Source of the DNA: Hymenolepis diminuta
Taxonomy: Eukaryota > Platyhelminthes > Cestoda > Cyclophyllidea > Hymenolepididae
Assembly (NCBI GenBank): GCA_900708905.1
Contig: CAADRB010000001.1
Span: 3,173,852-3,237,851, forward strand
DNA length: 64,000 nucleotides
Direction of reading: 5' to 3'
Part shown: positions 12,735 to 25,159 of the stretch, one piece after another
Layout of the letters: every line of letters begins with the position of its first letter
Position numbering within the stretch: the stretch's first letter is position 1
The notes under the pieces: model-generated
Database searches by the model: none
What the model was told of the DNA's origin: nothing
What the model saw: the letters and a program-made list of their open reading frames with translations, nothing else
Translations under genes and position numbers: made by a program

Positions 12735-15700
12735 GCTCTTCGAGAAGCTTTTGAAGTATCACGAGCCATGACACTATAAATTGATATCGTTTAAAGAATA
12801 TCACCCAAGGGTTTTCTAAATTAAATTTAATAGAGGGTGAGCATCATGGAATTCAATCACTCTTTAATTAGCTAGGCTCAATCATCACGGTTGGACATTT
12901 CGATCACTGCGTGACTTCTAACTTCGTAGACAAGAACATTAGCCGCTGAGTCACGATTGGTGTTACCAAAAGTATCAATAATTTCTGTGTATTGAACTTG
13001 TGGCATGCAGACTACTAGTGTTGGACGGCATGATAAAATCCATTTAAGTTTGAGTCGACTTGAGTATAATTGACCTTTTTCTTCAAGTGTGTCTGGTTTG
13101 TCTGCCTAATCAGTTGTAATTGATACAATATAGAACTATGCAAACTAGTACTGGCGTGTTCTCGCTGGTGTCTTCTGGGTCTATCATACATAATTTCCAA
13201 TACTTTACAAAAATCACCCTCAAAAGCCAATTGTCAGCATGGATAAAATTAACCAGTAAGTAGGTATGGTGTTAGAAAGATGAAAAAATTAACGCAATTT
13301 AGCCCTCTTATCTGCCCATTCGAAATTCATATAAATCTTTTGGCTAATCATTTACATGGAACACTTCCATCTTATTTGAACATGCATGCACCCACAAAGC
13401 ATTGTCTTAACATGCAAAATTTCCGCTAGTTTGCCAGAAAACGAAAAATTCGAGCAAGATCATTTGCACTTTTGTGCCCTATTTTCACTCTCTTGGAATT
13501 TTAAGTGAATAATGCTTTAGGCTAAATGAGAAAAAAGGATCAAGAATTGTAGTTAGGAGTTTTGGTAATTTTTTTTTCACTAAATTTTTGTAAGTTTTAG
13601 ATGTTAGTTCTTAACCACCAAACTAATATACTGAAATTTTATCAATAAACTGTAATTTTATAAAGTACGAAAAAGCCAGATATGTGAAAGATTAAAAAAA
13701 GGCTATTTAAATGAGGGAAAAGCATCAAAACAGTAAAGAGGAGAAACTGAGGAGGAAGGGGATGTGAAAGATTTAGAGAATAGAAGCAGGGAAAGGAAGT
13801 GTGCTTCGTTCATTTGTACCCTACTATTACCTAACGGGTATGAATTGCTGAGTCGCAGTGTTTCAGAATTCAAGTGTTAATGTTTAACTTCCTGTATCAT
13901 GGATAAATTCAAGCTAGCTGGGTGGTTGCTCAAACCATGTTAATTTTAACAGCCGAGAACAACAAAGTTATAAAGGCTGGAATGGTTAACTTATTTTAAG
14001 AAGGTTGTCCAGTGGCTAAGGTATCCGTCTTTCCCACAAATATTCTCTTGGCTATAACCACTACATTCAGAACTCTTTGATCGGTTGATTTATTTCCTTG
14101 GTTGGTCATGCCTAGACCAAGTAAATGAGAAAAATAGCGATATATTTAACATAGTAAAACTCACTTTAGTTCACTCAGGATTAACTGTATCATATTTCAA
14201 AACAAAGACTTTGTTTTGCAGACCTCATTTAATAAGCCTTTCACAATACAACAATTAGCAACACTTTCAATGTTCATTTTCCGAATTTCGTCTCTATAAA
14301 TCATACCATCGAATTTCTTTTGAAATAATATGTATTGTGGATGGATTGGCTTACAAGTTTCCAGAAGCAAAAGGTTGGATTATCTGGCAGTATGATGTGC
14401 AAAGTTTAACAAGTAAACGGGAGAATGCTTCAAAAACTCATATTCATTCACAGCTCTTCAGCATCATTACTTCTGAAGAAAATGAAGCTAATAAAATTTG
14501 CCAGTTTTCAAATAATTCGGACATCTTAATATTGCAGACTTTAGACTTCAACCGAAAGAGCATTAGAGAAAATTGCTTTCAAAGTTTTCGCCTAATGAAA
14601 GGCACGCAGCTTTGAAAAAAATGCTTAATTTTCGCAAAATTTTTCTTATCGGAAGTTTGGAAAGTAGATACATTTGTGGATAATTCTTACGAAAAGTTGA
14701 AATTGCTTCCTATATACATATATTTGTACATGTATTTATAAAGCTATATGGACAAACGTACGCATAGTTACAAGGATATAACTAGGGAGAAGGTTAGGGA
14801 TACTTAGTCCAAGTGTCGAGTGTGATTTAATTATCAGCTCAAAGGAATAATGCACAGTCATTTTATTTCTACTTTCTCAAAGGTCTTTTGAAGAGATCCG
14901 TTTTTTATTTAGTATAAGCATAGAGGTGGGAATCCTGATATGGGACTATTTAACCATCCATCTCTTTTATAAGAAGTAAATATCTATAAGGTACTTGAAG
15001 TATTTTTTATCGTGGCGCCCGAGCAAGAGTGATCCAATCTATATCGTAAAAACATTGTTTACATTTCTGCAAATAATCGCAAAAAGTGGCAGCCTCACGC
15101 CTAACCATTTCGCTTGAAGTTGCTTGAGGTGGGAATTTATGCTTTTGGATATGGAAATCAATATTGCTTGTCGTTTAAGAGTATGGTCAATCCAATGACG
15201 TCCTTAGAATCTTGATCCATTTGTCCTATCCGCACTTTTAGATTTTGATTGGTGTTTGCTTTTGAAGAGAAGCAAATTGATTTTTACGCCATTCCTCTGC
15301 AAATTTCTACTTGCGTCTAACCTACTTCTCCGTTACCACATCATTTCTAAATGTTGAAAGGGTCTGAACTTTCTTTGAACCTCTCTGATTTATTTAAAAC
15401 AGGCCGCACAAACCACTTTTGTGTAATGCAATAAAATTTCTGCCACACAAAATGTCATCCTATCATTTGCAAAGTTTTCCCAGACTTCCCTCACTTTATT
15501 TACCTCGGATAACTTCTTGCCAAATACATCGCAAAAGTTATTATTCCACACATAAGGCAAATAATGATATGGATAAGAATAAGGAAATCTCCTTATCGTT
15601 TCAAGAAAGATAATGTTGAACAGAAATCAAAGCACCATCTGGGAAGACATTAATTTTAAATTGGGACCGCCAATGCAAATGTCCTACATTGCAGTGCTGC

Positions 15701-17017
15701 AATGGGACAAACTACGATGGGGTTAAAATCCAGAGTAGTCGATAGCAAGCTGTAATAATTACTAATATTTATAAGAAATAAGATATTTAGGTAATCGTCG
15801 CTTGCTTTTTCACAGGACCTCGTAATTCTCCTCATTTCCAGGGTTCGAGTAGAAGGAACCAAACGTAATTTATCAAATTTGGCAAAGCAAATTTATTAAT
15901 GCAAGTGCGGTACTGACAAGTCTGGTTAACACGATTGGGTCGGACAGATGAACTTTTTAAGAAGTGCAACTTAATGAAGAGGGAATTTAACTAAACAGCA
16001 AATTGCGGTAGTGCATATAAATTTGATTAAATTTGGGAATCTTAATGATACATTATGAACATAATTTTTCCTAACTTTCAGATACGCTCATTTTATTCTC
16101 AGTCCCTTTTAAAGTAAAATGAGTTGAATATATCCTTATTGAAATATGTCTTACCATAAAACCGTAAGCTTAGGTTTGTGAGAATGTGAGAATCTGCCAG
16201 ATGTTAAATAAAATTTCTGTTAATTTATGCGATTTATTTGCATTATTCCATGGGGAAGAGGAGGTGCAGAGAATTAGGACTACAGTTTTCCGGAGAGGTA
16301 GGAAGAAGCTTTGGTTTAAGAGTATAAGATTTTCACCTCCATTTCAATAAATATGAACTTTCATTTAATGGGAAATTTTGCTGGTAAGATCATTGTTTCA
16401 TGAGCACAATGATTAACAATGAGTTAGGTGACTAATTTCTAATTAAGTTTTAGGAAAAATAATGGTGGCAAGACGGCCATTGTTTAGAATACCGTCCATA
16501 ACCTTGACATTAAATTTAATAGTAGAAGAACTTTAAGAGAAGGGTAAACCTTCATAATTTCTTGTTAAATAAATATTGTTCTATCGTTCATTTTTAAATT
16601 TCCATTTTTATCAAACTTAAAAATCATCAGTGGTCCCAAGATTATGAGTATACTTAAATCACTATATTAGATAGAGAAGATGCTCTGATTTAATTGGAAA
16701 AAAGACGTACACAGAAGTGTGAAAATACCCAAATGGGGCTGGTCCCCTTGTCCTTATAAAAAGGCCTTCTGTGGAGTCCCTAATTAATCCTAAATCCTAT
16801 GCCTCTCCATTTATGCATAATAATTAGTATATTCTTTATTTTCGTTTCAGAAATAGTCTTTTATTAATAAAAAGTCATTTCTAGTGATGTTATACACTTT
16901 AATTAACAAGCGATCCTTTTGATTGCAACTGTATAGTATACATTTGGAAATAATACGTGAAAATAGGTCAAAATGAATGAGTTTCTCCGCATTGTCCAAA
17001 ATGTTATTTAATCTTTT

Positions 17018-17043
17018 AAATCAGTAATATAAATCAGTAATAT
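17018..17043 (+). repeat. 13-bp tandem duplication
   Basis: AAATCAGTAATAT occurs twice back to back, and a third partial copy (CAGTATAATAT) follows. It is a simple local tandem repeat in intergenic sequence. Confidence 0.5.
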
Positions 17044-20000
17044 CAGTATAATATTTGGGATTTATAACTTCCGAAGCCTTCTTTTTTGACAATTAAATAA
17101 ACACTAGAATGCAATCGAACTACATTACTTAAGAATGACGGGGAGAGATTGGTGCCAGTAGTTGTAATTAATGTCATCCCAAGCTGTAATTAAATCTAAT
17201 TGTGCATAATAAGTAAAACTATTGAAAGGAAGAAACTGGGAGTGATTGTCAGGGGTTTAAATTTTCAAGAATTTACAAAATTTCTGACATGCTAAGAAGT
17301 TCCGCATCCAGTTTTTAAGTGCAAGGACTGCGATGAATTACAAAAGAAGTTAATTTTCAAACCACCGCCACAGTGACCAAGAACCGTCATGCACAGTTCA
17401 AGACCAGAAATTCTTTAATGAATTTTGAGATGCTAAAGATATTGGCAAATGCTTGCTTTTAACATGAATTTTAAATCATTGTGTGCTTTTGTTATGTTCG
17501 GCATTTATATAAAAGGATTAATATTTTAATTGGTTGTTAATAGCATTTGCCTTGAGCGAATTCTGGTGAGAGTTCTACCAAGTTAAATTCACATTATCTC
17601 TTACCATTCCGATAGTATATCGGCTATTCAAGGAAAGAATATATTTAAAATGGTTTGATACTCGATTCAAATGGGAAAAAGCCAAATCAGCAAGCTTAAG
17701 ACAAAGTGAAGATAGGATTACCCGTAACCTGAGAAGAAATTCTGAAATCTGCATAAAGAAACATTAGAGTACGAAACAATGAACTGTAACCGACAAATAA
17801 AATGTAGACAACTTGATTTAAAAGGTCAAATTTTGTAAGAATGTTCAGTTTCCGACTTTAATTTCTAATTCTACTAGATCCTCTTTTCTTACTCTACATC
17901 ATTCTCAATTCAGATACTTTTTCGTTTGGAAAAATTATATTTTTTCTTCTTGTGAGTCATGATACACATGTAGATATTCAGTTAATTCAGAAGCCGGTAA
18001 TCGATAGAAAAGCGGAGTATTTAAAATTTCCACAAATATTTTTCTCATACTTGAATTAACATAATTTAAATCAGAGCATTTATCTCATATTTGCATTCTG
18101 GTTGCCGTTCTCTTAATGCTTAATCGTCATTTCGTTGATTTTGTAATTTATTTTGAGTAATTTAGTATTATTTAACTTTGCGAGCCCACTAGGGAAGTAT
18201 TGACAATTTTTAATTTGAGTACTGTGGCTCTTTTAAGAAACTTGCATTTTCATATCATTCTCTTTGAAGGGAATTTACACTACGGTTGGTTATTCACATC
18301 ACCGGTTGATCATCGATCCTGTGTTCTTTGACTTGGCAGACGCACGTGCTGACCATCGTTGCATTGGTTCATTTTATTCCCTCATGAATCTCCATAAATG
18401 ACCGAATGTCTTACTCCAAATTTTTACCTTCTTGTGACTAATATTCGATTATCAATCATTAGGAAAAGAGGAGTCGAATAAGCCCATCTGATATTTTTCA
18501 TACTCGACTGTGTAATTAAGGGTTCTTTTATCAACCATTGTTTTTATTTCTGGCCTCTATCAAGAAAGGGGCAGCTCTGTAGACTTTTATTCCACCGCAT
18601 ATATTTGCTGGTGACATTATCAGAGATTCAAGGTGGGGACCACCAAGATTGTGGGAATGTTGCCAACTTAGAACAAATTTTGACTAAGGGATGGAAGTGC
18701 AATTTTTTACTGCTTTTCTGATTGACCATCTTCATCAGAATCACAGTTAATGCAACTAGATAAAATTTTGTAATATCTATCGATATGGAACAGTTCTTAA
18801 TAGTAAACCATTGCTTTAAAATATAATTGCAGCACTTAAATACTGTTCACTGTTTCATTCCCTAATGTTTCAAATTTCAAAGTTCGAGTCTCATTCCGCA
18901 AGTAAAGTTGATAGGACGACGACAAAACAAGTGTCATAGCTACAATATTTATGTTTTGTTTCAAGACCATCAATTTTCACATATTTTTTTCAAAGTCTCT
19001 GTAGCTCCAGACAACTTGGCAGTCAAGCGGGACAAAAACGACTACCAGTTTGGCAGTATTTTAATCTCCCAATATCAACAACAAGAAGGCAACTTGTATT
19101 CATATGAAAAGGCATTTGTTTGCATTAACATGAAAATATAATTATGAACAATTATTAAAGGTTTTCTCTTGACAAAATTATTATTTCATTTATGTTTTCT
19201 TCCCTTTATTATTGAAATAACGATTAACCCTTAGATTGTTTAAGTGAACTAATCTGAATTATACGCATCGTTCAAGATGAAGTGTAATAGATTTTCACTT
19301 TAACAATCGGAACTTGTGTTTTCCTTCTCCCTGACAGGGATATGGGCTAATAGATTGTGAAAGTTTGGTTATTAAAATGTCTAGGATTGACTGCATTCTG
19401 TCTTAAATTTCTCTCCCCAGTTTGGGTCAACTGCAGTCTAGTGATATCTAGTGGGCGGATATATAATAAAGACGGAACCTGACTTCCTAGAAATTGCAGC
19501 AACATATAAGAGGGATATTTTACAAAAGAAATTATATTCGCAATGTCCAGAGGTTTTTGACCAAGCGATTATATTGAATTATTGACCATGGGATTTTAAT
19601 GTCCTAACTGAAATTTTTCAGGATTTAGCAAGATATTTATTCCTGAAGTGACGCGTGTGAGAGGTATATACTTTCAGGGTTGATATAAATATTCAGATGA
19701 AGGAGTAGATTGGTATTCATACAGATGGTGGAATATATGGAACGGAGTAATATACACGGCTAAATGAGCGGCTGAAAAATGCTTGATTGAGTTATGGTTC
19801 ACTGTGCCCTAGAAGAATATATTGATGATCTGCTTGCATGAATTAAACTTCTAGATTCGCGCAAAAATATGAAGTCGGTGAATCGGCGCCTTGAAGACCA
19901 TTCCGAATTTGATATATTTGCAACAAAGCCATGAGACAAAATTGTGAAATTCATCCTTTTTAACATTCAGATGTAGCAATGCAGTGATAAATTGCGAAGT

Positions 20001-20467
20001 CTTCTGCCTGTAATTTAGGTGACAAAACTTATTAAAAAACGGATTCGGCGGAAACTAAGAAAAACAATTCCGACATAAAAGTCAGTTCAAGTTATGTTGA
20101 GAGTGAAAACAAATTAAAAGCAAATTGATGGCCGCCATGATCCAATTTGTTTAAAATACGGGATGGTAAATTAAGATGAAGTCAAAATAGTTCTTAAATC
20201 GGAAGAAATTTGAATTGCTGTTTTTCCTATGTGAAAAGCTATGTTGTGATTTTGATTTAGAAGGGGTGAAAGAGATACTTCTTGTTCGAGAATCAATATA
20301 TGTGTCTTGAGGGAAATTTTGTAGGCAGACTGATCATAATGATCAATTACAATCGAAGGATATGTAAATTGAGCGGTTTAAAACGTTAAGAATGGAATTT
20401 TAGGAAGACTAATTCTCAAACGCAAAAATCTCCCTTTATTTCAAACGACTATCGGACCCCTCTGTCA

Positions 20468-20485
20468 TTTAGGTAGATAGTTGAA
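20468..20485 (+). repeat. Short dispersed repeat B, copy 2
   Basis: Exact 18-bp match to 12717-12734 in the same orientation. Confidence 0.35.
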
Positions 20486-22339
20486 AGTCTTCCATTCTAT
20501 TATTTGAAGGCTGTTCAGCAAGTACTTGTCTTAGCTGTTAACTTATCAATAAAATTTTTCATTTATTTGCACTTTCTTTAATTATTATGATAGCAAATGA
20601 ATATTAATATTTGGAACAACAAAAGTTACTGAAATAATGTTGTTGTCATGTCTTTCTCAACTTTAAAACTACGCACTCACTATGGTTAATCGATATCGGC
20701 CTATGCATTTAATATTTTTCTAGATCGATTAGAAATATCTGCTTATATAAGCTATCATCGTTATATTTCTTTTAAATTACCACTGAGGTGCGTGCTTTTT
20801 AGAATGACTTGCATTTCTATACGCGTATACCTGGATGGTGGTTACAAAATAACAATTTTATATTAGATACTTCAGATAATTTTTTTCCACTCATTTGACA
20901 TTTTAACTAAACAATCGACAGGCCAAAAAGGTCAGTAAAATCTACCCCAGTGTATATGTACTAGATATTTAACGAAATACCCTTTCATAATATTAAGTTA
21001 AATATAATTGAGAATTAGAAGACAATTTAATCCAGGAACTTCTGATTATTGCAATTGCATTCAGGAAAAAGCAGAAATACGTATGAGATGAATGCGAATT
21101 CTCATTTCCAAAACTAATTTCCTAACAAAAAAGCAGCGTCTCATGAGAGATGGTCTTTATAGCCAAAAATCGCTATCCCGGTGGTCGTCTTGATTCCACT
21201 GAAAAATGCAGGTAACTGAATGTTAAAGAATAGTTAGAAAATACACAGAAAAACACCAAGTGGGTAACTTCAGACTAATTGATGATAATAGCAAGTCTAC
21301 TTGGTCCATTATGACCACATCCTTCGTTGAATTAAATTTTATTAACTTAAGAACTTCTTTAAAGAAAAGATGGAAAACCTTTGTGTGTATAAAATATGCA
21401 ATAACTGACTAAGAAAGCTAATTAATGCCTAAAGATATGCAGACTATCATATTTCTGGCGTAGAGGGCTGCATACACCTCCGTCATACTAAGAATCACTA
21501 ACTTAGTAAATACCAGCATACATTCAGTGTTTGAATTATTTCATACAGGAAAAAAGGACCCTAGAAACAGTATGCAAACCTTATATTGTATGGGATTGGC
21601 TGCATCAGTTCTATTGTAGGTTTATGTCTTCTTCTGCTATTATATCAACTAACTAATGCAATTCGGGATCATTCAAAAAGTACCAACAAGGGCAAAACAT
21701 AACTTCGATAGCAAATACTGAGTTTTCTTTAAGTCATGTCTCTAAAGGAGCAATAATCTCGTTTGTAGACTTACTTCAGGAGCCAAATCAAATCATATTT
21801 TCCTCACAGGGTTAATGTTCCTCCCAAAAACTAAAACAAAAAACCCCCATTCTAAAGTGAGACGACAGAGGATTTGGTAGCCTCACGGGTGTACTCGACA
21901 ATCATAAAGGAAGGAGAGTGAATGGAGTAAGAGGAGAAATTAGGAATTGAAAGGAGAAAGAACTTGAGTCAATGGAACAGCGGTTGTGATGAACAGATCA
22001 AATTAATGTTCTCTGAGAGGGCTTACTATTTTGTGTTCTTCGTTAGTGAGATGAGTGATTAATAAAATGTCGTCATCTGAACAGCTCAGATTCATGAATA
22101 ACCACGTGCACACCACGAAATTCTACGGCTCAAATCAGACAAAATGTTCTCCAATATATCCAACCATGATGGTCTTTAAGGCACTGAGGCTCTGATTGCG
22201 AGTCCAACCAAATAGAAATAGTGGGTTTCTAAATCGATTTCTTCTAATTTCACTTACCTTTCCCAAATAATTTTCATACTGGATGTGCGTAAGCGTACCG
22301 AATCTCTGATGGACTCTCTCATCAGTGGGACTGGGCAGA

Positions 22340-22475
22340 TTTCATTTTTTAAACATGTTAGCCCTTGAGATATTTTGAGAGCATTCAGTTGGATAAGATC
22401 TTTAAACGTAAGTAAGTGAAAATTGTAGTAGATAATAGAAGGTTTGCATTCATTTTTGTTTTCACTATTTTGCAT
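22340..22475 (+). repeat. Dispersed repeat C, copy 1
   Basis: Similar to 32555-32650. Both contain AAGATNTTT, then GTGAAAATTGTAGTA, then a GCATTCATTT / ACATTCATTT block followed by GTNTTNNCTA and ATTTTG. On the minus strand both read as short frames with the same NECK and YYNFH-type residues, which is what a shared ancestor would give. I see no full coding unit, so this is a diverged repeat rather than a gene. Confidence 0.4.
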
Positions 22476-24174
22476 TCAAACTCGCTCGATTTTAGAAAAG
22501 GAGATTACATTCAAAAATATCAATTTTAAAAGTTTGCTAAAGAGTAATGTTAGTCCCACCTTAGAATTTAATGGTTAAAGTTAATCATTTCTCCCTTTCT
22601 GGATTTATGTGGATGAAATTTTAGTCTCTTGCGTAATGAATGGTTGCTAGTTCTCAGCCCAGCATTTGCGCACTTGTGAGAGTGAGTCACCACTTTCGAA
22701 GCCTGTTGTAGACCAATATCAACCGACTAGCTGGAAATAAACATGATTTCAAGCCTACCGACACACGCAGTAGATGGGAATGACTGATGTGAAAGGAGAT
22801 GTCAATTAGGCATGTATACAATTTCAGAATGTGAAATTGAATATGAGAAAATGCGTTTGAATTAAATGACATCCTTTGGGCACAGTAGGTTGAAGAAGGA
22901 ATGGTAAGACATTTTCAGAGTGTAATTATATTACCATGTTGTTATGGATTAGATACATGAATCAGAGTTTACCGTAAGTGAACTCTAGTCTGAACAGCTA
23001 TGGAAAGATCATGTAGGACCATCTTGCTTTGATAGAATATAGATGAACTGAAATAGTAAAACCGATAATTTATTCCTTATTGGACTCTACTGTTATCCAA
23101 CTCCAGTCGCTTTCACAGGATGAAAGATTGTAATTTATTGAATTACGGTGCTTAATAATAATCATTATAGTCCTGTTAGCTCTTGCTATCATGCATTTTG
23201 GCATTGAGAAGAAATAGTTGCTGAAATGACATAACCAACCTTCCGGACTTATAAACTAATCTATATGCCCTGGATACCATGGACCTGAATTCAATCAGAA
23301 ACCCATGGGATGAATCTCGATTTTTGAAATTGGGAATAATGGAGCATGAAACTTTGAACTATAACTATTATATATAAAAATTACAACCTGCGTCTGAAAA
23401 TCACTCGTAACATGATTTGGAAAATCTGACTTCTCTGTTCTCACCAATTCCATCCCGATAACTCCCTATTGCAGTAAGATACTATTCCTTTTGTTAAACA
23501 GTTTGTCCATAATGAAATTGCTTCCGTTTTGCCCTGAGTAAGAGATTAATTTTCAAGGCAGTTAGAGAAAAGATGTACCGAATTTAATTTAATTTTAATT
23601 TAACGCAGGTTTTGGTGTCACATTTTGCAAAACTAGAAATTGTTAATGATTAACGACTCGGTGACAACGTCATTGCCATCTTCAAAACTACAGAGCATTT
23701 AGCTAGTAGGAACTAAGGCTTGCGGCTTTGAAACTAGCTAAAACATTAACTTATTAAACCTCAGTTACAGAGTTGGCTTCTGGATTGAATTCTTTCAAGT
23801 TTAACTTGTGTAATACTCCCAGGGAATGAATTTTTCAAATCTTAAAACTGACTTTAAAGCTGTGTACTTTTCAATAGATCAAGGAATGGGACTTCGAAAA
23901 TTTCACCGACGACCAAGAAAAATGAAAAAGAGGTGCAAATAAATTGTCATTCGTGACCTTTTCTTTCATCACTTGTCACTTTTCACAGTTCTGTTGAATA
24001 GGAGTGCCGATTAAGAGCCTTCAAGGAAAGAAAATGAATAAAATTAAAATTTCCTCTTATATTGAAATACTAAAGGACGTACTTGAGGTGATCTAATGGA
24101 GATTATACACTTTCGTTTATTAATCAGTGAATATTGTTAAGGGTAATGAAGTGGCATCGAATTAATTTGCATCT

Positions 24175-24513
24175 ATGTTCAGTTGGGACGAAATTGGGTT
24201 ATCAGGAGTGATGATTGTTCCTCCGATGTCTAATAAACCAGCTACTAAACACCTGGATAGGTATCAGGACTCTTTTCCCACAACCACACACATATGTATT
24301 CAAACAAGTTCAAGTCAGGCCAAATCCATGCACACACAGCATATCGCACATACAGCAGGGACATCTCTGCACGCAAATCCCAAAACGAGTGCGTTCATTC
24401 CGCATCCACCGCGTCCAATCACCGTGAGGCTCACTAGACACGCACCTACACATCAGCACATACACATGCTTGAAACACCAAGTCCATCACTTCTCTCTAT
24501 TCACTTAGTCTAA
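24175..24513 (+). other. C/A-rich leader with possible upstream ORF
   Basis: Between about 24280 and 24500 the plus strand is rich in C and A (many CAC and ACA), unlike the AT-rich surroundings. A 112-codon open frame runs through it and ends 61 nt before the first in-frame ATG of the neuregulin-like gene. Its predicted product is low-complexity (His, Thr, Ser, Pro) with no recognisable domain. It is more likely 5' untranslated or promoter sequence than a protein gene. If transcribed, it would be an upstream ORF that could lower translation of the main frame. Confidence 0.35.
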
Positions 24514-24573
24514 TGTCTACATGCGAATAATCCTGGGCAATGATACTGATGATTATAAGGTAGAGCCGTCACA

Positions 24574-25159
24574 ATGCCTCCACAAATTGACTCATCTATA
24601 GTCAGATCAATATCTAACTTCATGATCACACATTATTACTTGGTGATGACTTCTTTTAAAGGCCCTCCGTCGCTCTCATGGACGCTTGTTACCCTCCTTT
24701 TTTTCCTTCAAATCTCCCCCTCATATGGAATTACAGAATCTTGGCATCATGAAGTCCCCTTTTTCCTTCCTCCTGATCCGAATCGTCCATGCAGACACGC
24801 ATTTCGAGATGATGTTGAATCGAGCGCTCTTCTTGCAGATTTTGTTGTTGTCGGTCGACCAACTCCTACTTATCGACACTGTCCAGGTGTTCTATATAAT
24901 GCAAGTGTCCTTGTCGAACAGGTCTTAAAACGACCCAGCCTATCGATTTACCCGGTGCGCGAAGGTTATCCTATTCTCACTGGACCATTTTCCCAGTGGA
25001 CAGATTTGGGTCGATGTTGGATCAATGTGCATTCTGGAAGGAAGTATATCTTCTTTATCGACCGACCTAATTGGGTTGGCTTTTTTCGCATCTCACATCT
25101 CCCTCTGGTCTATACCCACCAACGTTGGCAAAAAATATGCGCAATTTTGAAACACCCGC
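24574..25159 (+). CDS. Neuregulin-like exon 1: signal peptide and GGF-type domain
   Basis: Open from 24574, with in-frame ATGs at 24574, 24622 and 24646, all with some purine context. The ATG at 24646 puts a hydrophobic stretch at residues 10-22 followed by SPSYG, a good signal peptide. The rest carries Cys49, Cys79, Cys124 and Cys165, the ADFVVVG and YNASVLVEQVL strands and the GRKYIFFIDR motif. These match, in order, the N-terminal domain of vertebrate GGF2 (type II NRG1). The frame stays open to a TGA at 25240, but the donor CGC|GTGAGT at 25160 ends the exon in phase 1, which fits the Ig exon exactly. Confidence 0.8.

Larger units (their letters stand above)
1..24100. other. Intergenic region, no supportable gene
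   Basis: AT-rich sequence on both strands. The open frames here are short (up to about 100 codons), begin at arbitrary ATGs and show no domain motif, no signal peptide and no splice-linked continuation that I could find. I see small repeats (listed separately), a G-rich run and a perfect palindrome near the left edge, and scattered purine-rich tracts. It could hold distal regulatory sequence for the neuregulin-like gene to the right, or unrecognised small exons of a gene lying outside the window. Confidence 0.6.

Noticed and set aside
14337..14615. 92-codon plus-strand frame
   Set aside because: No family resemblance and no plausible splice partners nearby.
15838..15862. GGGTTCGAGT resembling a tRNA T-loop
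   Set aside because: No complementary T-stem, anticodon arm or acceptor stem could be placed around it.
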